Source: Lachancea dasiensis
Lineage: Eukaryota; Ascomycota; Saccharomycetes; Saccharomycetales; Saccharomycetaceae
Assembly: GCA_900074725.1 (NCBI GenBank)
Contig: LT598460.1
Location: 5,502 to 69,501 of the forward strand
Length of the DNA: 64,000 nt
Direction: 5' to 3'
The notes below the pieces were generated by a model that was not told where the DNA came from, ran no database searches, and worked only from the letters and a program-made list of their open reading frames with translations. This document shows positions 1-10,348 of the stretch, in pieces (position 1 is the first letter of the stretch; every line of letters begins with the position of its first letter). Made by a program: the position numbers and the translations under genes.

Positions 1-2173
1 TATATATATATATATATATGCCCCTATAATTGAAAATTCTAGCTAGCTATGACCTTGCTTTCTATTGACGTGATTTGGGCCAGCGGTACTTACTTGCTCA
101 ACCTTTTGCTCAACTCTATGACAGGGTATAGTAAATTGCATTTTAAACGTTTGCTTGTAAGGTTGCATCTGTGAATTAACCTTCTATTGTCTCTCTGCAA
201 TTACTAAGATTATATAGTTGGCGACGTATGGAATTCACAGCCTGCATGTAGACAAAGTTCAGGGAGGAAAAACTGTGCACTTCATGGGGTAATCCCCATT
301 TCCACCCAACAATTTAATTTTTGGGTTGCTGCAATAATTCTTTATAGGTTCCCCGTTAATTTTCACCTTATCGCTCTTCTTACGTTCGTTGGATATTTAT
401 TCGCCCTGTGCACTCGTGTTTTCCTGACAACACAGATATTAACATAAATTATTTTGATACTTTGTTGGCTGATAATCTTTAATTACCTACTCGAAGGTAT
501 GCAAACGGTGCTGCACTACCACCTGGTACTTCTTACAATAAACATGTAACTTGTCGTTATCACGTTGCTACTCAAGTACTGTCTGTCCTTTTAAACATAA
601 CCATCTTGTCGGCCAATTCAGGTCATGCGTTAAATTTTGGTATAATTGAGTAGTGTGCCTCAAAAGGTACAAGGATGGGGAAGTCAATGATATATCGTAA
701 AGGGAACCGTGTACTATTTATGATGCAAGCTTCTAGCTCATCCCAAAGCAAAATTTCAAATTGGACCACAAAATTACAACATCGAGGAAAGATATTGGCT
801 AGGGCCTCTGGCACGCTTTTGAACAGTATAAAAGAGGTTATTTTGATTTCTATTTTTTGCATTTGACGACACCTTCATTACAAAGTCTGATTTGAGCTGT
901 CTTAAAGTCTTTTGAGAAGTATCTGAGTGCTGGACTGAGCTTGACATTATTATAATCCTAGAGAAAAGTTCGACTAACAATTCACCTCTCGCCATATGAA
1001 GTGGAAAGACGCTCATAAACACCTATTTAAGTGACCATGTATTACCAGTGAGTTTATCTGATTAAAACTTTATTGAAAGTAGGTTTCATGTCTTATAGTA
1101 ATTGCAAAAGCGTGGAGAAAAGTGACTTGATGGTTTACGTTGATCCAGGAACTGCATAGGAGTGAAATGCTGGGCGGACAGATATCAATGACCCTTCAAA
1201 CACCCGACAACTTGAACGGTGGTGCCACGGGTAATAATTTTTCATTTCCAAGGCTCCTGCCGCTTTCAGATGATGATTGCAAGTAAAAAGTCCTTCTACA
1301 CGCTGGTCTGATTTTTTGGGGTTTTTTAACCTGAATTAAAACGTTTCGAGTTTCTTATGACTTCTGAAGTCAACTTTAAAAGTTACGGGGAGGCAAGCCT
1401 AATCTTAGGGTTAAATTTAGTATGGAGTCTTCTTTTCTTGGTACGCCTCTTAAGAAAGTGCTAAAGGGCATGGACAACACCCCTCAATTTGCGCTCAAGT
1501 CTTAAAAAAAACATTATTGAGCCTACATCTAGCTTACTTCATGAGTCTTTTTGAAACCGTTTTCCATATTGTCACACTTCAATCAGCTGCTATTGTCGGT
1601 GGAAGATAATTTCGTACTATTGATGACACAATTGTCATTCCTGTTAGCTCTCCTAAACAGAAAAAGATACTGTTATTTGATTATAAAAAGCTTCGCTCCG
1701 TCAGGTCGATGAGCTGTATCATGAATGACAGTTATCGATCAAGGGAAAGGGATGGACATGCACTTGAATGCCTCCTAACTGTTGATTTGAAGGCACTTAG
1801 AATTGACAGAATGAGAATGCGCTCAGCAAGTTTTATGTCACGGCGCCAGGGTTTTGTTTCCCATTCAATATTGCCCATCAGGGAAGGGCAACATCCCACC
1901 CAATAAATATAGAATAGAAGTACAAATTTATAAATTAACTCTCAAATGGTCTCTTACACCCTAAAAATGCTCCGGGTTATGACGATCAGCCATTACGATA
2001 ACGTCTGAGTGCTCTTACCAAACTTTAGCGTACTATTACATGAAATTGATTAGAAGACTGTTTTCACGCACGGGATACATGTCAACTGTCTAATTAGACA
2101 TCCCGAATATTTTTCGGGAAAGCTAGAAAAACATTTATTCAGCTTCTACTTATGGGCTAAATATTGGCACAGC
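1..2173. other. Gene-free stretch upstream of the zinc-cluster gene
   Basis: I see no credible gene here. The window opens on a short (TA)n run of about 20 bases. The open frames present are all under 90 codons, overlap on both strands and match no family I know. The stretch is AT-rich with scattered homopolymers, as expected for decayed subtelomere-like spacer. I found no LTR match in it. Confidence 0.6.
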
Positions 2174-4324
2174 ATGAGGAAGGTATTGGCATGTGAGAGG
2201 TGCCGGAGTAGTAAGGTTAAGTGCCGACACCAAGGCTCGCCTCCTTGTGAAAATTGCACTGGCAAATCATATGAGGTTTTGTGCGCATTGAGCCTCCCAC
2301 TTTTAAAAAGGATCACAAGGCCACCAGCTTCAAGGACAGACCAACCTGAGTCTTCTGGCGAATCTCATGCCACTAATACAGAGGCCGGTCGGTCAAATGT
2401 AAGTTCAAATGTTATGGAGGCGACACCTGGTGACTACAGCTCCGCGTCGGCAAAGCCGTCAAGAAGAGGCAGCAGAACTAAAGTCGAAAAGCCTCCTTCA
2501 TCGACAGGTTTGCGTGGGAACAAGGAAACCTCGATGTGCCAAGCTATCTTGAGAGCAACATCTGAGGATCCTCCAACACCAACACCAATCAACCTGCTGC
2601 TCTCGAATAATCTCCCGAGTGATCCCGAAATGGTTACCAACTCTGAAAGACTGGAGACCATGGCTGAGGTTATTTCAGAGATTCCGGAAGCCGCTTTGCA
2701 ACTCGTTATTACACAAATGTCGAGCAGTTTTCCCGAGCTCGCATTTTTACATATGCCCTCCTTGTTACACAATGTGAAAGCAACAGATCCCCTGGTTACA
2801 TGTTCGCTTTTGGATCTATTCACTTCGTTCAATCAAACCTTTGACAGTGGTCCTTTCAGTGACTGGTTAGGTACAGGTTCTCGTTTTGTAAAGAAAAAGA
2901 TCTACGGGAAAATTATGGTCAAAGAACTTCTCTCGCCCAATTCCCTGCTTTATGCGCCATCAATTGAAGTAGTTCAAGCACTTGTAATTTTGGCCCTCTC
3001 TTATTGGGGAAAAGGTGATTATTTCATGTGCTGGATGCTGCAGGGTAATGCTTCAAGAATGTTACAAGCTTTTGGTTTTTGCCTTCCCCCGTCCGGTCTT
3101 TATAGCGAGGACTCGTCTTACAACAACGATTGGCACATGTCCAGCTTAGGAGAGCTTGACTCTGAGATACTATGTAGGACATATTGGTCCTGCTTTATGA
3201 TTGATAGAATTACAGCATTTGGAAATAACAGATCCTTTGCATTTTCGAAGTGTCGATATGAAAAAGTACCCCTACCTCATGACAAGCGATCATTTGCCCT
3301 CATGACAAATTTGACATGCGCACAACCTCTAACTGATATAATAACAATTAAGAGTTATAACGATCAAGTCACTTTTCGTCACTCCCCTCACACAGTCGGT
3401 GAACACGCAATCTACATCAAGATTTTTTCCATTTGGGGAGAAATAAATGAGTATTTGATGCAAGGAGGTAGATACAGTCAATCACTTCCTCCTTGGGACC
3501 AAAACTCGGTCAATTACAAAATTCATGCTGAATTGAAAAAATGGTGGGGTTCGTTGCCAATCCACTGGCGCTGGACAAGCGAAAGGCTGACCCTCCACCA
3601 AACGATGGGAACAGACACAATATTTACTATGAGTAACTGCTTGTATCATTTGTGCGTAACATATCTCAACAGAGAACACCTGCCATTTTTGCCACATTCT
3701 ATTGAGTGCCCTTCTGGACCAACAGAAGAACCTCTACTTCCCGATCCGCCTGATGAAGAATACTGGACTGCCAGTGCTACAGAATGCTTTCAAAGCACGC
3801 GCTCGTTGAGTTCAATACTCAACACCCTTCATGAAACGGAGGTTAAGGAAGAGCTAGGAGGATCTTACAGCTCAAGAACAACAAATGGTTTTTATTGTTT
3901 TTGTGCATTTGTCGCAAGTATTGAATCCATGTACGGAACAAAGTTCTATTGGATGAATCCTACCACGGATTCGCATTCCCCCAGTCTCGAAACATGCTAT
4001 ATGAAAATGATCAGCTTTCTTAAGGTAAAGAAGGAAACTGTGAAGGTAGCTCAAAACTGGCTTAAGATTGCCAATAGAGTAATGGAGCTGTATGACTTCG
4101 TGGCAAAGAATAGAGAGCAGGCTGCTGAACTTAATTTGGGAAGGAACAATTTAAGACAACTTGTTGATCTCGTTCAACTTGTGAACACTGGCACTACTCG
4201 GGAGAGTCTGGATCGTAGCATGCATTTCGAAAATCAAACGGCCAGAAGAGAAGGCGAATTTCATGTTGGAGATCATTTAGGGTTCAATATTGAAGATCTC
4301 GATTTTTTCTTAATGAAGACGTAA
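2174..4324 (+). CDS. Zn2Cys6 (Gal4-type) transcription factor with fungal regulatory domain
   Basis: A 716-residue nuclear regulator of the fungal binuclear zinc-cluster class. The cluster sits at the extreme N-terminus, with cysteines at 7, 10, 17, 25, 28 and 37 in the spacing CX2CX6CX7CX2CX8C, rich in Arg and Lys between the first three. A Ser/Pro-rich linker follows (about 45-150). The middle (about 250-350) resembles the middle homology region of this family, including an ALSYWGKGDY-like stretch and an RTYWSCFMIDR helix. No close S. cerevisiae counterpart was recognised, so target genes are unknown. It stands alone between gene-poor stretches, which fits an accessory, fast-evolving regulator. 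The ATG at 2174 is the only start that keeps the zinc cluster whole. The class is confident; the specific role is not known. Confidence 0.88.
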   Translation: MRKVLACERCRSSKVKCRHQGSPPCENCTGKSYEVLCALSLPLLKRITRPPASRTDQPESSGESHATNTEAGRSNVSSNVMEATPGDYSSASAKPSRRGSRTKVEKPPSSTGLRGNKETSMCQAILRATSEDPPTPTPINLLLSNNLPSDPEMVTNSERLETMAEVISEIPEAALQLVITQMSSSFPELAFLHMPSLLHNVKATDPLVTCSLLDLFTSFNQTFDSGPFSDWLGTGSRFVKKKIYGKIMVKELLSPNSLLYAPSIEVVQALVILALSYWGKGDYFMCWMLQGNASRMLQAFGFCLPPSGLYSEDSSYNNDWHMSSLGELDSEILCRTYWSCFMIDRITAFGNNRSFAFSKCRYEKVPLPHDKRSFALMTNLTCAQPLTDIITIKSYNDQVTFRHSPHTVGEHAIYIKIFSIWGEINEYLMQGGRYSQSLPPWDQNSVNYKIHAELKKWWGSLPIHWRWTSERLTLHQTMGTDTIFTMSNCLYHLCVTYLNREHLPFLPHSIECPSGPTEEPLLPDPPDEEYWTASATECFQSTRSLSSILNTLHETEVKEELGGSYSSRTTNGFYCFCAFVASIESMYGTKFYWMNPTTDSHSPSLETCYMKMISFLKVKKETVKVAQNWLKIANRVMELYDFVAKNREQAAELNLGRNNLRQLVDLVQLVNTGTTRESLDRSMHFENQTARREGEFHVGDHLGFNIEDLDFFLMKT

Positions 4325-4505
4325 ACTTTCTGCAACAATTCACTTTGTAGGCCAAATAACATAGTTTTCCCCTGATACTGATTAATTCAAAACCCCATCG
4401 CTATGATTCGTAAGTCTGACTGTGTTAACAAACTTGTCACAGCTATCAAGTACCAGTGATCTAGTACTGTTTGAATAGTTTTGAGTTGCGTAATAATGTA
4501 ATATT

Positions 4506-4600
4506 CGTTGGGAATAATGTGAGTAAACTGATGGTCATATGCGTCTATTCCCATAATTAGCTTAAGCATATGTGTCATTTTGGTAAGCGACGATACACAA
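4506..4600 (+). mobile_element. Truncated, diverged LTR (Ty1/copia-type fossil)
   Basis: The sequence starting near 4506 matches the 5' end of the LTRs at 6841 and 22090: the GTTGGGAAT start, then the shared blocks GTGAG, ACTGATGGT and CATATGTG. Similarity fades after about 95 bases, so only the left end survives. It is the oldest-looking of the three copies and has no internal region or partner LTR. Confidence 0.55.
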
Positions 4601-4747
4601 AAGAAAGCGACGGCCAATGTAGAGACCAGAAACTCTACGAAAACCTGATGCTTGATCTCTTATGAGACAGCATCAATTGCCAAGCCTACTTGCATCATCC
4701 TAGAACTTCTGTTTTGGGATTGATGAAGTCTGTATAACATGCGAGAA

Positions 4748-5650
4748 TTAATGGACATAATAAGGTTGGCCCCATTTCATCTTTGAGGCCTTAATCACAA
4801 AAAGAAACCTTTGCCATAAAAACACTTTGACGTCCATCGCCATAAACGCCTCTCGCCAACTCTTTGTTAGTCCAAGTGCCGAGAGTGTAAAGGAGTCAGT
4901 AAGTGGCCATCGTAATTTGGTGATGTGGGTAGTAGCGGCCTTTGGACCACGTCTCATACTCTGTTGACGGAGCATGATAACGCGTCACAATGTTCAAAGG
5001 GTCAAAATGGGAGGCATATTCTAAGATGCCGGGAAATATATGATGCTCCAGCACAGTGAGTGTACAACTCCTTGCTCATGTTTGGCTTGCCAGAATTGCA
5101 GCGCCAGCAACTTTGAACGAAGCCGCAGAGAGTGGAACGCGGTCCATCATGAACACTTTGAGGCCAACAATCGACTTACCAACTATGTTACGTCCAAGGA
5201 GCCAAATAGCGTCCGTACTGTCGGCGATTAGTAAAAAGTCAGTACTGACCTAAACGGACGCTCGCTCAATGTGCTACATATAGCAGATGATTGCTTGAGT
5301 AACTGGACCGACTTTAGTTCCATGAAAATCAGATAAATAGAATTCCTTCAATGCAAGCTTCTCATCTAAAATGACTCTGAATGGCTAAAGTGACTTCAGT
5401 AAGCTTTCCCTTACAGAATCAGATTTTCCTTCAGCTACTACGTGCTCATGAACCTCAATGACTTTTACTTCTGCGACACCGAGGTAGATGAGAGACACAG
5501 CACTGGGGTGTGCTGGTCCTGGAGAAGGGAAAAGCAGACTCTCGAAAGTCTTAGACGTGACGCTCAAGGTGTCCAGCATGCGTCGCCCATACCCGGACCT
5601 TTCGTCTGTCTCTGCGGTTTCAAATCAGACGGTCTTCTTCCAATTACGGA
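4748..5650 (-). pseudogene. Degraded coding relic, family not recognised
   Basis: On the minus strand several consecutive stretches read as well-balanced protein sequence, for example around 5385-5650, 5285-5380 and 5060-5240, with hydrophobic patterning unlike random spacer. They are not in one continuous frame, and no single start-to-stop gene spans them. I could not assign a family. A decayed host gene or a mobile-element relic are both possible. No intact copy exists in the window. Confidence 0.3.
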
Positions 5651-5867
5651 CTCACCCGACGAGGTTCAGGGTATGCTGAAGCGCTCAAGCACTTTTTAGT
5701 GTATTCGACGCTCTACGCCATATAGCTTTGCTGTGGAAGGCACATTGTTACAATGATCTTGGGCGTAAATATCAAACAATGCATAGAGTGTTGGACAGCA
5801 ACTTGTGCCAGAGTTCCAGCCAACAGCTGTTATTATCACGGTCAGAGACCGTTCTCGAAGCATTTGG

Positions 5868-6326
5868 CTAAATCCAGCCTGCTTCCAATCCGTACGCAGT
5901 TATGGTCGTTACTATGAATAAAGCAGCTGCTAAAAGGCCGCCTGATATAGCACATGCAGCGATGTTGTCCTGGTCATTAGTGTCCTTGGTTATACCGACA
6001 GCATCAGTAATAGCAGGCCCGCAGGCGTTTGCATATAGAGTAGTCGCGGAACCAAACACGCCGAAAAAAAGCAAGATAATGATAGCCCTGATGACACTAA
6101 CCTTAGACCAAGAGGCTCGCTTGCTGAGGTGTACTATGTATTTGTGGGCTCCCTTTGCCCCCGCCATGGCAATGAAAGTAGTACCTGCATTAAAATCCAG
6201 GTTGAGTGCCCATATAGTAATCAGTATTGCAAGACCTACCAATGCTCCTGCTAATAAAGCCAATCTGTTGGCGGTGAAAAATTGATTTAATTTAGTATCT
6301 TTGGTAACAGATACCGCAGTTGACAT
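5868..6326 (-). CDS. Small membrane protein, 3-4 transmembrane segments
   Basis: A 152-residue protein not assigned to any family. After a polar N-terminus (1-22) come hydrophobic segments at about 23-42, 48-58 (weak), 73-98 and 124-147, separated by short charged loops. This gives a compact three- to four-pass membrane protein. It has no secretion signal. A polar loop at about 103-121 contains an Asp/Asn-rich patch. The ATG at 6324-6326 is followed by codon use typical of the neighbouring genes, and there is an AT-rich promoter upstream (TATTTAAA near 6411). It stands alone between a coding relic and an LTR. The frame is believable as a gene because of its length, clean hydrophobic pattern and lack of a competing opposite-strand gene. 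The function is unknown. Confidence 0.7.
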   Translation of the reverse strand: MSTAVSVTKDTKLNQFFTANRLALLAGALVGLAILITIWALNLDFNAGTTFIAMAGAKGAHKYIVHLSKRASWSKVSVIRAIIILLFFGVFGSATTLYANACGPAITDAVGITKDTNDQDNIAACAISGGLLAAALFIVTTITAYGLEAGWI

Positions 6327-8399
6327 GTTGGGTGGACTATTTGATTGACTTGTTGATTGCTCTAACTCAAGGCCTTTTCGAATTCAAATTTTTGCAGAAT
6401 AACCCACGCGTATTTAAACAATTTTTTCGTCTGTGAATCTCAATCACTTGCTTCTGAATCTGCTGGCGCATCGCTACCTATCATGTCAACTTGTGACTCA
6501 GGCCCTACATATAATGTCAACGTGGCAAGGGGCCATTACATCATTAACGTATCCTAAGTCCGCGATAACTGTTATTGTTTTGCTTGCTTCAGTGCTAAGG
6601 GAGCGCATGCATTTCCGAGAGTTCAGTAATAGTAGTCAGAAGTGGTCAATTAATTCCTCGGTGCCAGAAACGGTCTCGTCAAATTGCGCTTTCTCGAAAC
6701 ATCGCTGACGATACGTTGCATGGTTAAATGAGACCAAGGTTTCCAGAAAATAAAAATGTCGTTTCCAAAATCGAAAGCTGCTTTCGACAACCATTTGAGG
6801 TTCTTAGAGCTGTTAGCAAATACTCCGAAGATGTTGCTTTTGTTGGGAATATTGTGGTTGACTATGGAACTATTGGTGATGTGCGCCAAGTCGCATAATA
6901 AGGGCCAGGGCATATGTGGCACAACGGTATAGAAAGATGTTACATACAAGGTCAAACGAATTGACCTACCAACTTGGTCGAGCCGAGAAGACCGACTAGT
7001 GTCCAATAAGACCTGAGATTGATAAGTTATCGCTAATGAGGCTCAGGTTTGTGATAATAGCATGGATAAACCAATCGATTAATAATTGACCTTTTGAAGG
7101 CCACCGGGTAAGGATTGTATAAACACAGACGTCTCTTCAGGTAACTGAACCAATGCTAGTACTGAACAAACCACGGAGAGATAGAAAGAATTCCCCAGAT
7201 CCGAGTTACTCATTATACAATGACTGTGAACAACTCTCAAGACAAATTTAGGAAGCTTCTTCCTGAAGATTCAGATTCGCCTCAATAAGTAACTGAACCA
7301 GCTCAAATGCCTAAAAAAGTCACGGAGAGACCAATAGAATTCCCTAGATCCAAGCTACTCATGTTATAATGACTATTTCCGACTTACAAGACAAATTTAG
7401 TAAGCTTTCTACTGATGAATCAGATTCGCCTCAATAGTTTCATATTTATTCATTAAGCCCGATTGCACCCTCATAAATATCAATTTTGCGTCAGAATGGT
7501 ATGTCGTGATATCGATCACGCCAGTAAAACATGCTTGTGCATAGAGAAGGATCTTCCTCCGGAGCACAGCGGAGTAGCAAGTACATAGAGACAGCATAGC
7601 TAGCTATAAGGTTCTGCAAGAGACTGTCCAGCACTCGTTTCACCCAAATTGTTCTTGCCAGATATTTGTTTATACCGGCTGTCGTCCAGTTACGAACCAG
7701 AACTATAATCCAAACAGCTAAAGAAAGGCAGCCAGATGTCGCGTCATAAGATCCACCTTTAACATCAAGTAGGCAGAATATTGTACTCGATGTGTACTCG
7801 ATGGTTATTAATACAATTGACCGAACAATTCAGCAAGTTGACTACTTCCGGCGCTGACTCACTCCAATAAAAGTGCTATTGCAAAGTAAGCGGCTTTCTG
7901 GCTCTAAGGGGATCCCCAGAAATATCGAAGTGACCTCTTGGCATAAAAAGGAGATTCTCTTTTGGGTTTTGCTCAAAAGTCGGCCAATTGTCAAGAAACA
8001 ATAAAATGATTACTAAAAATGCTGTTTTTAGATTCAAACCTGTAGTCTGCACTTAATTAACGATCTCAGTAACCTTATTGTGGAATCTTCTTGAGCGAAG
8101 GCTTTCGTGGGCTAGTCATTCACGCACCAGGGTTAGCGGGGAAAGAATTTTCTGTATTCGCGACTCAGAGTTGATACATCAGTACTATAGAATGAACCAC
8201 ATTATGGCACCGCGATAATCAAGACGAAATGTTATATTCTAATGAAGATTTTTAGGGGTATGATATAAAAGTATACTTCCTGCTTTGGCTCACTATAGTT
8301 TTAAGAATCTCTGACGTGGCTTGCAGGTGGTATTCACCATTCAAACAAAGACTTGACGTTTCAACAAGTGACTGGGCAAAGCGCTCAACAATGTGGGGT
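6327..8399. other. Long gene-free stretch carrying a solo LTR
   Basis: Two kilobases without a credible gene. The promoter of the small membrane protein gene occupies the left end. A solo LTR (6841-7287) with an extra copy of its right end (7288-7436) lies in the middle. From 7437 to 8399, the 3' side of the GNAT gene, I see only short frames without family resemblance. Confidence 0.6.
6841..7287 (+). mobile_element. Solo LTR, Ty1/copia-type, with right-end duplication to 7436
   Basis: Starts TGTTGGGAAT and ends CCTCAATA, close to the TGTTG...CAACA ends of Ty1/copia LTRs. It is about 447 bases and alignable over its length with the copy at 22090-22545. As in Ty1, the right end carries the start of a gag-like reading frame (residues resembling DKFRKLLPEDSDSPQ). 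The last 149 bases are repeated in tandem at 7288-7436, and that second copy is closer to the 22.5 kb copy than the first one is. There is no internal region and no clear target-site duplication. It is a fossil of moderate age. Confidence 0.75.
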
Positions 8400-9137
8400 T
8401 CAAGGAAATTTATGATGTTCAGCGCCTTTCGCAATTTCCATTCTAATATCAACCAATCTTCTTTGCTGCTTCCCTTCAACAAAGTTATTATCTTTTAACC
8501 AAGCCTCGAAACTCTTCTGAATGATTGGCCATTCATAGTCAGTAATTGAGAGCCAACTAGTATCTCTACTACGACCCTTGTATACTGCTGCATTACGAAA
8601 GGTTCCCTCGAAGTGAAATCCCAACCGCTGAGCACATGCTTTTGAAGGTTCATTCAAACTGTCACATTTCCACTCCAACCTCCGATAACCCAAATCTTCG
8701 AACACATATTTCATCAACAAAAACTGACACTCTGAGGCCATTGGGGTACGTTGCAATGCAGGCGAGAAGACCACAAATCCTATTTCTATGCTGCCATTTC
8801 CATTGTCGATCCTTATTAATGCTATAGTGCCAATCGGAAGGTCAGTTTCCGCTGTTAGAATCGCGAAGTGAAGCGCGCTACTGTCTTGTGCCAGTTTGGC
8901 ATAGACATTCTCAAAGTCATCATAATCTTTGAAAGGGCCCAACGGCACATATGTCCACAACCTGTCATCTCCCATTTGTGAAAATGACGAGAATAGGTTT
9001 CTACCATGTTTTTCAACCTTCAACGGCTCTAATCGACAAAACTTGCCCCTAAGAGTTTTCCTCTCTGGAAAAGTGCATACTTGCCAATTAGGAAGCGCAT
9101 CGCCTATGATTTGCCCATATGAATTAACGCTTACCAT
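8400..9137 (-). CDS. GNAT-family N-acetyltransferase (RimJ/RimL type)
   Basis: A 245-residue cytosolic acetyltransferase that would transfer acetyl from acetyl-CoA to an amine. It resembles the Acetyltransf_3 group used on ribosomal proteins, small amines and drugs. The core runs from an LRGKFCRLEPL strand (about 27) through a beta4 block IGTIALIRIDNGNGSIEIGF (about 118), a block near 140 where the acetyl-CoA loop is expected, and a CDSLNEPSKACAQRLGF segment (about 170) typical of this group. The C-terminus is charged. The open frame extends upstream to a TTG, but the first ATG is at 9137 and is taken as start. Two perfect TGACTCA (Gcn4-type) elements lie upstream at 9254 and 9485. The substrate is unknown. 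Confidence 0.82.
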   Translation of the reverse strand: MVSVNSYGQIIGDALPNWQVCTFPERKTLRGKFCRLEPLKVEKHGRNLFSSFSQMGDDRLWTYVPLGPFKDYDDFENVYAKLAQDSSALHFAILTAETDLPIGTIALIRIDNGNGSIEIGFVVFSPALQRTPMASECQFLLMKYVFEDLGYRRLEWKCDSLNEPSKACAQRLGFHFEGTFRNAAVYKGRSRDTSWLSITDYEWPIIQKSFEAWLKDNNFVEGKQQRRLVDIRMEIAKGAEHHKFP

Positions 9138-10348
9138 TCCTTCTAAAATAACAGATAGCACAATGTGCCAGCTAACGTCTTCCAAGCCTCATGCCTTGTT
9201 GTTGAGTTATTATATATGGATTTTTTCTCAGCTCGATTGAAGTCAAGTAAATGTGACTCAGTTGTTAATCATCTGGAGGGCCACCGCGAGGGAAAAAGTG
9301 AATCGAATCAAATTGAACTCAACTGTCACATGATACGCCACAATGTACACAATCAAGATCACTCGATGAGATCCTGGTGTTGAATTTAAGAGGAAAAGGT
9401 TACCATTTGGGTACAGCGGGTAATGGCGATCGAAATTAGCGTTGTAGTGAAAATTTGTATTTCAATTATTTAGTCGACTCAAAATGACTCATCGTTCATA
9501 GATCCCTGGTTTAAATAGCAGCATTTCTCTCCAACTTGTGAGTAAGCGCTTAACAACTTCGACTTTTTCTTGAAGTTGTTTCGCCCGCTTGCCTTTTTTT
9601 ATTTTCCAACTGGTAAACAAGTAGCTCAGCAACTACAGCTGCTTCTGTGAAGTCTGACAAGTGATCGAGGTAAATTATGATGTGAACATTAGGCCCATTA
9701 GGTAAGAACTTCCCTGGCGTAGTTATTATTAGGCTTTGTACTTCAGTAGGAGGACAACAGTGGAAGAGAAAATTTGAGCCTTGTTTATTCTTTCGGTCTT
9801 AATGATATCCATTTGCTCCATTAATTCCTTGCGTGCTATCTATCAAATGCTTTGAGACACTGTGTCTTATCGCAACGTTTTTTGTCATAGAAAAGTTGTC
9901 AAGTTAAAGAAATGTGTGCACAAGAAGTAATACCACACTTGTTCCAGATAAACTAATGGCTTGCCGAGTTAGCCGAAATATGTTTCCTTAACCATCGGCG
10001 CTGTGAAATTTGAAAGACGAAAAACAGGGAAAATGCGTAGCTCTGCATTGGGCAAATACTTAAGGATTACACCGTGGCTCAAGCTATTGACCTACTCAAC
10101 GTGGTTTTATGGTAAAGTACACAAATAGATAGTGCTTTGACATCAAGAATGGATCTTAGTTATCGTTCTTGTGGCTTGATAGCTACTATTATATGGTGTG
10201 AACCTGTACGGGCTAACTCGTTCTACCTGTAGCTAAAGAAACTAGCACTGTTCATCAAAAACCATAAATTTTTCCACTCTAAATAAACCATTACACATTA
10301 ACTAACCACCGATATATCATTAAACCTCCTATCAATAGAACCTCTAGT
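9138..10348. other. Intergenic: GNAT promoter and FLR1 3' side
   Basis: The spacer is 1.2 kb between the GNAT start and the FLR1 stop. It holds two Gcn4-type sites near the GNAT gene and a Reb1-like CGGGTAA at about 9418. Beyond that only short frames are seen, and no gene is recognised. Confidence 0.55.
9254..9491. promoter_or_regulatory. Two Gcn4/AP-1-type TGACTCA elements
   Basis: Perfect TGACTCA heptamers at 9254-9260 and 9485-9491, about 120 and 350 bases upstream of the GNAT start. This is the core recognised by Gcn4, and its TGACTC part by Bas1. Assignment to the GNAT gene is an inference from position. Confidence 0.4.

Larger units (their letters stand above)
4325..5867. other. Intergenic stretch with LTR fragment and coding relic
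   Basis: A 1.5 kb spacer between the zinc-cluster gene and the small membrane protein gene. It contains a truncated LTR (4506-4600) and, on the minus strand, stretches that read like protein but form no complete gene (about 4748-5650). Both are listed separately. Nothing else is recognisable. Confidence 0.6.
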
